Below the pieces are notes generated by a model that worked only from the letters and a program-made list of their open reading frames with translations, made no database searches and was not told the DNA's origin. Of a stretch of DNA of 64,000 bases, positions 46,567-58,500 are shown in pieces. The stretch spans positions 138,889,989 to 138,953,988 of the forward strand of contig CP136068.1 of assembly GCA_032622095.1 (NCBI GenBank), in the 5' to 3' direction. This DNA comes from Siphonodentalium dalli (Eukaryota > Mollusca > Scaphopoda > Gadilida > Siphonodentaliidae). The translations under genes were made by a program, and so were the position numbers. Each line of letters begins with the position of its first letter. Positions within the stretch are counted from its first letter, which is position 1.

Positions 46567-49500
46567 CTGTGAACAGAATTATTAACTTATTAACACTTTC
46601 TACACTAAATACTCATTGACGAGTAGTTCCCACAGGTAAAGATCAGATAATAAGTTCAACGAACAACCATTATTATCTGAACATTTCCCTCCATTAAATA
46701 GGACCACCCCCCTCATATTAGCCGTCATCTGCTTATTTTTTTCTGAACACCCAACCAGATGAATAATGGGCTATTCCTTTGTAAACTTCTATAACTGAAT
46801 GGGAGAATCCATTTAGCAAAGAAAGGGGCTAAAGGAACTTGGCAGTTTGAAGCCTTAAATTAAACTTAATAGCAAGTTTTAAGATGAGGTGGGTAATGAC
46901 AGTGGGCCGGAGGACTGTGTCAGAACAAGCCTGATTATAATGTGCCTGTCAGTTGCAGAATGAGGTCCCCAGAAGGTGAATTTAGTGACGCTATCCCGGA
47001 TAGTGGGCTAGCATCAACAAATTCACCCTCTGGGGACCTCATTCTGCAAATGACAGGCACACTAAACTCAGGCTTGCGTCAGAGTGGGAGGGCGGTGACA
47101 GCAGGTCAGGGGATTGTCACCTGATTAACAAGAGCATTGATAGGGTGTGGCAAAATATGCTTGTGGTAATTCCAACAAAGGGTCATAACTCTGGTAAAAA
47201 TTGGTAGGCAGAATGCAAATTCGAACTTGACCTGTATTGTGAGTTATTAGACTCGCATACTAAATTTCATTCCATTCCCAGTTGAGACTTACCAAAGTTA
47301 TCAGCCGAAAAAGTGAAAAGCGAGCAGACAGATCAATGACATAATACATCCTGTTTTTTTAAAACAGACAAAATAAACGACATTGGCCTGATGACAAGTC
47401 AGCGGCAGGAATAGTCAAAGGTAGTAGGTCTATTCACAAACCTGAGTAACCTGCCAGGGATGTTGTGTGTAAGATTGACTTGACTTCGCTCGTTTTCGAT
47501 GAAGGCTCGTTAACTCCCCCTGGTATTGGACGGAAAATGTTCTGTGAGAACGATGGCTGGGGTACGCTCCAGTTTTCTGGCGAGTTGACCTCTGACCTGT
47601 AATCTGAATTTGACCACTGCCGTTCTGTTTTTATGTTTGGTACTGTGTGGTATGGCGAATCGAAGAAATTCTCATGAGGAGGCGTGTCTGGTAGATAGTT
47701 ACCTGCAACAACATAAGGATGATTCTGATTAGTGATTGAACAGATTTACTGGAATGGTAATTGGCATTGTCCGATATTTGGGTAATCACTGTAAATGGTT
47801 CTTTTCATAACAAAGGTTTCAGCACGCAAATTTTTTTTATAATGAATTACAAGTACCAAGTTTATCTATTTCTACAAGTTCTTGGTGGCAACAATTTTAC
47901 ACTTTTATAATTTTTGCATATTTACCCACGTGCCTTGGGCCCCTTTAACCCTTTCATGACAGAAGCTGTGCTGGTGCAGCATTAAAGATTCTGTGCCAGC
48001 GCATTCTCTTTTTATGCAAGTCCCCCAAAATGAGCCTCGCATATTAAGAGAATGCACTGGCTTACAAGGTCAAGGTAAATATTGTTTGGCCAATGTATTC
48101 TCTTACTAGTATATATGCGAGGCTCCCTATAGGAGACCCGCATATATAAGAGAATGCATTGGCACAGGGTTTTCACTAAATTTCAGGAAGCTCCAGTCAT
48201 GGAAGAGTTTAATACCAATACCGATATAATAAAAAAAAACTTTCCCTCACACATCCAATTTTCCATATATAATTGCCTCAGAACACAGGTATTTATTTTA
48301 TTGACCTTAACAAAATAGCAATCAACCATTAGGCTCCTCCATATCTGAAGATTAACAATCAACATGAATGATACACTAACAGTTATTCTTCATAGACTAT
48401 GTGATGGCAACAGCTAATTTTGACAGGTAGAATGATGCCCTAAATAATCAACTCCTTAACCACAGCATAATTATGAGTAACTTTTCAGGATTAAGTCGGA
48501 AATATGGCTTGTTGCCATTCATCGGAAAGCTCTCAGTGAGAGCTTTCTGATGAATGGCAACAAGCCATATTTCCGTCTATATCCTGAAAAGTTACCCATA
48601 ATTCTGCTGTGGTTAAGGAGTCGATTATTTAGGGCATTACTGTATGTCTTGTCAGCAGCTAATTTTGACAGGTAGAGTGGGGGAAAGAGTGATTGAGTGA
48701 GTAACCATTCAGCTTAGTAACTGCAGACTGACAGTGAACTAAACCGTGGGAATATCCACACACAAGACAATCAACCAATGAAACAGTTAACAGATCTAAA
48801 TCCTGGTTCAAAGAGAAAAACTCAGCCATAATTTCCACAAAGCAGCTATACGAAATATCCATCAGCCATCTGTAGTCATCGAGGCGCAATTACTCTCTAT
48901 AGCCGAGTCTATGTATAATTACGTAGGTAATCACAAACATTTCTTCAGTTGCTTCATTTTAGTGGTTGGGAATTATTACTGGTTAATACTCGTTACTAAT
49001 ACCCTGTCTAATGATAACATGATTGATGATATGCTAAAGAGAAAACGTAAGGCTTTGCAATAATCTACACAAAAGCATTGATGGTTGCAGATGTGCAAAG
49101 TTTTGTTTTAAGTTCTTTGAGCGAATTTGTTTCTGCTTCTAGGAAAGAATTAAAACTTCTGACTTTTCTCACCTTCTGATAGTATGATTATGCGTTTTCT
49201 CGCTATTTCTAGAGTAATGACTACGCACGTTATTATTCCATGCAAGTGTCTTTGTTAGCAGGCGTCGTATGCGCATTTGATGTGCATGGATTAAAGAGAA
49301 ATAAATGCCGCTTGATTAAAAGATAATTATTTCACCGTATTAACTGAGTTTGAGTGTGATTATAGATTAGCGTATTTTGAGTTAATGTCAAATTTATTAC
49401 TAAGAAGTTGTTTGAAATTATTTAAAGCCGAATCGTAAATGATGGGGAATGGAAGTATTGAGTTCAGAGAAAGGTAGTCATTGTGTGGACAATAATTTTT

Positions 49501-52500
49501 ACGAACACTTTGAATCATTTTTGCTGAAGATTCACTAGATATATGAAATTATTATTTATTAAACTCTTGATAAACGACCTAAGATAATCATCAGTATTAC
49601 AGCTACCGGGTAAAGGGATCTTCTTTGTATTATATGTAGGGATGAAAAAAAATAATTCTTCAAATTTTGACTAATATTTTCTTAACCCTTTACCCAACAA
49701 ACCGGCCAAAACCGGCCAAATAAAGCTTCAACAGCCTAACATATCTTCGGTCTGTCTCAATAGAACCATACAAATATGGATATCATTCGAACCGGCTCCT
49801 TGACCACATTGTGATAGTTACAGTTATGCCCTATGCCAATGCATTCTCTTATATATGCGAGTCGACCATAGGTCGCCTCGCATATATAAGAGAATGCATT
49901 GGCCTAAACAAAATATTTTTTTAACACTTTTTACCATTTTTTCTTACATTCTTTAACAATTTTATAATTTTTAATGTGTTAAGCCAATGCATTCTCTTAT
50001 ATATGCGAGGCGACCTATGGTCGACTCGCATATATAAGAGAATGCATTGGCACAGGGCCTTTCTGTTGGGTAAAGGGTTAATCTCCCAGTTATATTTAAT
50101 AGCTCTTGAATAGACATTCTATATATATTTTTTCAAATTTATACTCAAATATTTACTAAATCACACGGCATTTGAATATTCATAATTTATGTAGACTAAT
50201 ATTTTCTAAATCTCCCAGTTATATTTAACAGCTCTTGAATAGACATTCTATATTTATTTTTCAAATTTTATACTCAAATATTTTCTAAATATTCACATGG
50301 CATATGAATATTCATAATTTATTTTCCACCATGTAGTGGCTCAGTCTATATATAATTGCTTAGTAATCAAAAACATTTCTACAGTTGCTTCATTTTAGTG
50401 GTTGGGAATTATTACTGGTTAATACTCGTTACTAATACCCTGTCTAACGATAACATGATTGATGATATGCTAAAGAGAAAACGTAAGGCTTTGCAATAAT
50501 CTACACAAAAGCATTGATGGTTGCAGATGTGCAAAGTTTTGTTTTAAGTTCTTTGTGCGAATTTGTTTCTGCTTCTAGGAAAGAATTAAAACTTCTGACT
50601 TTTCTCACCTTCTCAAAGTATGATTATGCGTTTTCTCGCTATTTCTAGAGTAATGACTACGCACGTTATTATTCCATGCAAGTGTGTCTTTGTTTGAAGG
50701 CGTCGTATGTGCATTTGATGTGCATGGATTAAAGGGAAATAAATGCCGCTTGATTAAAAGAAAATTATTCCTGCATATTAACTGAGTTTGAGTGTGATTA
50801 TAGATTAGCGTATTTAGAGTTAATGTGAAATTTATTACTAAGAAGTTGTTTGAAATAATTTAATGCCGAATCATAAATGATGGGGAAGGGAAGTATTGAG
50901 TTCGCAGCTAGGTAATCATCGCGGCCAATCATTTATAAGAACTCTTTGATTCAATTTGTTAAAGATCACTGAATATAAGCAATCATTAGATATTAATGAC
51001 TTCAGATAACAAAGAGAATAACAAAATATAACATATCAAATCAGACATATTTAACATTGGGCTATCACCAACGCCACAGGTTGGTACACACTTTTTCTGT
51101 GTGATATTTGAGTACTTTCTAGTACTATTCAGGCATTGAAGGACCCAATTTCTGGTACTTTTTCAGTCCTATTAATGTTAATATATTTAATATTAAGAAT
51201 TATATATGCCATCAGATCTACTATACATGTATCAGTAGACAAACAACATACTATATAATCACCATACAAAGAGGTAACAGACAGATAGGATTCAGGAACA
51301 GATTCTGTATAATTGTCATTAGGGATTGGGCAAACTGACATTGAAATCGAGAAGTTGAATCTGATAGCTATAGAACGAAGATAGCTAGACAAAAATAATT
51401 TGTTTGTATAAACCAGGCCATGAAAAACAGCATCTAGGTGTCACCACGGTTAACTATAATAAAATTGAATGTCGTATGTTCACACATGCCGTGCCAAGTG
51501 TTCGGAACTCCATTCCTCTTGACATTCGTCGTTCGCATTCGCTTGATATCAATGACTGAAAACGCACCTCTTCAAGATTTACCTGTACACAGCTAGCTGT
51601 AGACAATAACATTGAATCACTCTCCATATTCATATATTTACTTGTGTGTGATAGCTATCTTCTAATGTTTATATCTAACTTCGAGCTACACCAGGGATGA
51701 AGCGCTATATAAATGCTATATATTATTATTATTATTGTTATAACATTGAATTTCTAAAGTTCAATTTCCAGGTCCAAGAATAGCGCATGAATCTAGAGGA
51801 ACACTGACAGTAGGACTGTGTGTAAAGAAATTGCAGTGTGTACATTTAAATGCTAGTAAGCTATACTGGCACCTTTCATGAGCGACTGATCTGACACTAT
51901 AGGCTGGAATTCTCTGTCTGCCATAGGCTGGAAAATGCCATGCCCACCACTGTCCCCAAAACTTTTTCTTTTTTCGACGGTATCAAGGTTGAGATAATCC
52001 TGTCCCTCCTTGTACCCAGGTATGGAAGGGGGAGCAGAATCTTTGTGGAAGTGACTACATCCTGATGACAGACCAGGTTCCTGTTTTATCTCAGGCGTTA
52101 GTCGTTTTACAGCATCAGCAACTGTGTTGTAGGAATCTGAAATTGTACAAAATTCTTATTGGTTCTTCATTTAATGAAAGCATGGTTTCCTTTCCTCTAG
52201 TCTCCAAGCACATAAATAATGTGTCTTAAATATGCAGAATGAGGTCCCCAGAGGGTGAATTTAGTGAAGCTATCCTAGCAACTCAAAATTCACCCTCTGG
52301 GGACCTCATTCCGCTTAGGCCTCATCTCCTGGGAAGCATCCATAGTCTCAAATTAATATTGTTTAAGTTACTTTTTGCCTTCTGGGAAGTTTCTAAATCC
52401 CCTAATTTGCAGAAGATAAAATGCATAATAAAGGTGACTAATGGGTGAACATCACCAACTTCAACTGGGGAACATCAATTTGATCCTAGGTCTCCCATAG

Positions 52501-55500
52501 CAGTTGAGGCCTAAGCAGAATTTGGCTCCCAGAGGGGAAGTTTTGTGATGCTACCCCACTGTGTGGGATAGCGTCACTAAATTCACCCTCTGGGGGCCTC
52601 AATCTGCAAATGACAGACACACTATTAGCAGCCTGTCTGGTCTCCAAGAGCATTTATTTGCTCCAGTATAGTTCAGAAGACGGGTGTGATATTGCACCCA
52701 TACTATAATTGTAAGTTGGGTTTTTCTAAAACAAAAAGTCCTTGTGGAATAGACCTATGTCTAGTTAAAATTTACTATACCATATTTGTACTGAGATGGT
52801 AAAGGATCTCAATAAACCTTCAAATAGTTCACTATTGAACCAACAATTAGTCTCCATTAGTATTTTGAGATGAGGGACGGGTGCGAATTTTAGCACCCGT
52901 GATTTGAAAATTACGAGTGTGTACGGGTGCGAGAGCAATCACTCCCGTCTCCTGGGAAGGACTGAGTCTCCACCTCTTTGGCTGATAAATATATATTTTA
53001 TCCATATGCATGTTTAATATAATCCTAAGATTAAAATAATTTCCCGTCTGTCAAACTTATTATCTGAACAATACCCACAATTCAATGGGAATCCTTCCGC
53101 ACTTGTATTATCTGTTAGTCTGTTATCTACCTACATTTCTTGAACATCCCTCCAGATGAATAATAGAACATTCCCATGTATAGTTTTAACACTGATAGGA
53201 GAATCCATATTGAAGAGAATAAGATAGCTATAATACATTTTGTATAAAAAGCGACAATTTTTTTCTTCTTTTTGAGACAACATTTTCTATCACTTCAGAA
53301 AGTCTTTTGACAGCAAAAACTAAAGGATACCCCCATGGCCACTTATATTGTACCTTCTTAGAAAAAAAAATTGAGAAAAACTGCAAACAAAATTACCCAA
53401 TCGGGCTTCTGTGCCAAATTAAAAAAAAAATTGCCTGGAAATGTACGAATACAAGCTCGGACAAAATTCTGCATGTTGCACAAGATTTTATGTAAAAAAA
53501 AAAAGGGGATAAATTGACCAAAAAAAGTTGGACAGACCTCATAATGATAATCGCAGGTGCACATGTTCCCATGTTACTAATTGTCTAAGTCGTAAAAAAA
53601 GTTGGACGGACCTCATAATGATAATCGCAGGTGCACAGATTCCCATGGTACTAAATTCCTGCGCCAAGCTTAAAAATAATTGACCGAAAAATGTAAATAA
53701 TAAAAGCTTGGACAAGCCGATTCCTATATACACCCCCATAACTCGTTAAAGGGGAAAGGGGGGGGGGTATACTAATGAAACAGGGGTATAATACATATTA
53801 ATCATCCTATTTTTATCACAGAATTTAACACAAGCCTGATTATAGCATGTCCGTCATTTGCAGAATGAGGTCCCCAGAGGGTGAATTTAGTGACGCTATC
53901 CAAAATAGCTCTGGAAAGTTTTTTTCCTTTTATTAGCAAATTTATATAGAAACTTAGATTCTATTTCTTTTTTTAATTTAGTTTCTCTTTATCCCCAAAT
54001 TGACAGATGACACATTGCATAATCGAGGTTCCCAATGGGTGTTCATTACAATACTCACCATTTGGGAACTTCATTCTGAGTCTCCCATAGCAGATGAGGT
54101 TCCCAGAGGGTGAATTTAGTGATGCTAGCCCTCTATGCAGGATAGCATCACTAAATTCACCCTCTGGGGACCTCATTTTGCAAATGACAGACACACTAAA
54201 CTCAGGCTTGATTTAACAACAGCATGACATTACTAGACCTATTTTAATGCTTAATGATTATATGTTGGTGCATTCATTACTGTTTTGAAATAATATAATA
54301 ATATAATACCATTGCATCATGGAAATCGATTGTATAGCACCATGTGTGATATAATTTTTTCAGTACCAGAGCTTTCAATGGACGATATTAACTTACTTTG
54401 ATAAGTTGATTCACTGGATGTTGTTGGAACAATGTTTTCTTTACTGTAACCTGTATGCAGATAGGAGTATATCTTAGTGTTGTATTGGAGGTGCTATCAA
54501 CAAGTGGTGGGAAATTGACAGCCAAATACAATTATTTTGAAACATTGCCCACATTGAAAACCTTGATAAATTAATTCGCGGACAGTTGGACATTGAACTG
54601 TAGACTTCCCAAACAATTTAACTCTTTCATGAAGGGAGCTGCGCTGCTGCAGCAGTAAATATTCTGTGCCAGGCATTCTCTTATACATGTGAGTCTAGGG
54701 AGCCTCACATATATAAGAAAATGCACTGGCTTACAATGTCAAGGTAAATATTGTTAGGCCCATGCATTCTCTTATATGTGCGAGGCTCCCTATGGGCACA
54801 GAGAATGCATTGGCACAGGGTTTTTGCAAAATTTCAGGAAGCTCCAGTCTAATAACTGTAGATCATTAAGGGACATCTCTATAGATTTCCCAATTCATCA
54901 ACATTTTTTGGTTAACCCTTTACCCAACAGAACGGTCCTGTGCCAATGCATTCTCTTATATATGCGAGTCGACCATAGGTCGCCTCGCATATACAAGAGA
55001 ATGCATTGGCTTAATACATATTAAAAATGATAAAATTGTCAAAGAATGTAGAAAAATATTATAAAAATTGTTAAAAAATGTAAGATTTTTTTTTAAATTG
55101 TTAAAGAATGTAAGAAAAAATGGTAAAGAGTGTTTAGGCCAATGCATTCTCTTCTATATGCGAGGCGACCTATGGTCGACTCGCATATATAAGAGAATGC
55201 AATGGCACAGGGCATAACTGTAACCATCACAATGTGGTCAATGAACCGGTTCCAAATGATATCCATATTTGTATGGTGTTAGTGAGACAGACCGAAGATA
55301 TTTTAGGCTGTTGAAGCTTTATTTGGGCGTTTTTGGCCGTTTTGTTGGGTAAAGGGTTAACAATGTGCAAGTTGAATCATACACATTGGCTTGTGCCAAA
55401 TGTCATAACTAAAATATCATATGCAGCGATGTAGATAGAAAGAAGTTAAAGTGATGTGAAACACTGCGGTAGGGTGATCAAATAGAAATGGAGAATAATC

Positions 55501-58500
55501 TTAAAGTGATGTGAAACACTGCGGTAGGGTGATCAAATAGAAATGGAGAATAATCTTAAGGTGATGTGAAACACTCCGGTAGGGTGATCAAATAGAAATG
55601 GAGAATAATCTTAAAGTGATGTGAAACACTGCGGTAGGGTGATCAAATAGAAATGGAGAATAATCTTAAAGTGATGTGAAACACTGCGGTAGGGTGATCA
55701 AATAGAAATGGAGAATAATCTTAAAGTGATGTGAAACACTGCGGTAGGGTGATCAAATAGAAATGGAGAATAATCTTAAAGTGATGTGAAACACTGCGAT
55801 AGGGTGATCAAATAGAAATGGAGAATAATCTTAAAGTGATGTGAAACACTGCGGTAGGGTGATCAAATAGAAATGGAGAATAATCTTAAAGTGATGTGAA
55901 ACGCTGCGGTAGGGTGATCAAATAGAAATGGAGAATAATCTTAAAGTGATGTGAAACACTGCGGTAGGGTGATCAAATAGAAATGGAGAATAATCTTGCT
56001 CAAAGAAGTTTTTTTTTACAAATGTTATATCCAAATTTGTAACACACATGGTCATTCTTATATATTAATTAATTGCAGTGATTCTTGAAGGTGAATTCGT
56101 TTTTGTTAGTTTATCGCAGATAGTTGCATCCCGATTCGAGAAGTAAATATTTACAATTGAGGGTAGTTCAGACGATGCTTTCTATGGAGTGGTACGGTCG
56201 ATTTGCTTGATATTTTTGGTGATGTTACTAAAATGCTACATTCTTCCAGTTGACATAGCTCCTGAATGCTAACTTATCAGTTTCATAAACAGGAACAAGT
56301 CCATAATATGTCGTTAACTTTAACCCTTTACCCAACAGAACGGCCCTGTGCCAATGCATTCTCTTATATATGCGTCGCCTCGCATATATAAGAGAATGCA
56401 TTGGCTTAACACATTAATTTTTTTTTTAGGCCAATGCATTCTCTTATATATGCGAGGCGACCTATGGTCGACTCGCATATATAAGAGAATGCATTGGCAC
56501 AGGGCATAACTGTAACCATCACAATGTGGTCAATGAGCCGGTTCCAATGATATCCATATTTGTATGGTTCTATTGAGACAGACCGAAGATATTTTAGGCT
56601 GTTGAAGCTTTATTTGGCCGGTTTGTTGGGTAAAGGGTTAACATAGAGCAGTCAAACTTAGGTAAACAATAAGCAGAATGCCAGAAACAAAGCAACATTA
56701 TTATCTACCCAATCAACATCAGCTATACTAATCGGCCATGTATGCATTATTATCTACCCAATCAACATCAGCTATACTAATCGGCCATGTATGCATTCAG
56801 ACAACCATTAACCCTTTACCCAACAAACCGGCCAAATAAAGCTTCAACAGCCTAAAATATCTTCGGTCTGTCTCACTAGAACCATACAAATATGGATATC
56901 ATTGGAACCGGCTCATTGACCACATTGTGATGGTTACAGTTATGCCCTGTGCCAATGCATTCTCATATATATGCGAGTCGACCATAGGTCGCCTCGCATA
57001 TATAAGAGAATGCATTGGCCTAAAAAAGAAAATTCTTACATTCTTTAACAATTTTATAATTTTTAATGTGTTAATCCAATGCATTCTCTTATATATGCGA
57101 GGCGACCTATGGTCGACTCGCATATATAAGAGAATGCATTGGCACAGGGCTGTTCTGTTGGGTAAAGGGTTAATGAGCCAGGGAAGCGTTTTCCTCATCG
57201 GCTTATCAATAATAACAACAATAAAATTCACTCATGCTTACCTTGAATGAACCGCTCATTGAACTCTGGAACACACACGGGTTCACTGTAGTTTGGATGG
57301 ACATTCCCTAAGGCAGATTGCTCTTGAGCTACCACTAAGCAAAGAAAATAAAAAATTTCGAATTTATTCGAGAAAATAAAAAAAAATAAAAAAATATTGT
57401 AAAGAACAATGTATTTATACTAATCATATTTTAATGCATGAACAATGAAGACTATCCAATCAAACTACACAAACATTAGATCATTGTTAAATTTTCAGGT
57501 TATCAAAATAAATTATCCATTGATAAACTTACTACAAAAATTACAAGCTCTTTTAAAATATAGTCAATAAAGTATTGCAATATGTATCATGTACGACAGA
57601 AGCTTAGATCCGATAAAAAGAAAACGAGATCAGATAAAAATATTATTAGATTAGATAACAAAGTAAAACAGAAAATAGTCATCATGAGTACAATAAAGAA
57701 TAAACATAGTGGCGCTGTTTGGTATTGAAAAATGTTCGGCACAATGCGTGAACCTGCGAAGTGCTTCAGACTAAGCATGCGCAATGGTCACAGAGATGCC
57801 GTCCCAAATAAAACACAACACCACTACATTCATTTCTTAGATTTATATATCATTTTGCTCACTATTTTCATAAAATTAGCTGAAATATTTCTTTTTGTGG
57901 GAACCTCGCATATATAAGAGAACGCACTGGCACAGTATCTTTAATGGTGCACAAACGCAGCTCTCGTCACAAAAGAGTTTAGACTTATTATCTGAACATT
58001 TCTCACCAATGAATATGAATCATTCAGCACTTGTATTATATTTTATTCTGTCTGCTTATATTACATGGACATCCCTCAAATGAATAATGGACCATACAAA
58101 TGTATACTTTTATAATTGGGTGGAAGAATCCATTAAGTATAGAACAGGTTAACTTGATTTCTAGCTATGAATTATCTATCCATTTCGGTGTCTTGGTCAC
58201 CTGATATCGGTTCGTTTTATGATGTGTATTTTCAGCATGTGTTATATTGGGGCATGAAACATGATACAATTTTCAATTCAGATTTAGTTGTGAAATAAAC
58301 TGCTATGTAAATACAGTAATGCCCTAAATAAACGACTGCTTAACCACAGCAGAATTACAGGTAATTTTTCAGGATTTTGTCGGAAATATGGCTTGTTGCC
58401 ATTCATCGGAAAGCTCTCAGTGATGTGAGGTAATGAACACATAGATATATATATAGGTACAAGTCTTTATTACGTCGTGAATAAGATACAAGCAGTGTAT

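Noticed and set aside
55448-55997. CRISPR-like regular array
   Set aside because: Continuous 55-bp units without variable spacers in a eukaryotic intron; a satellite.
18756-57250. ORFs of 60-110 codons containing the peptide CILLYMR or HSLIYA
   Set aside because: All are translations of the MITE hairpin module, which is open in several frames on both strands.
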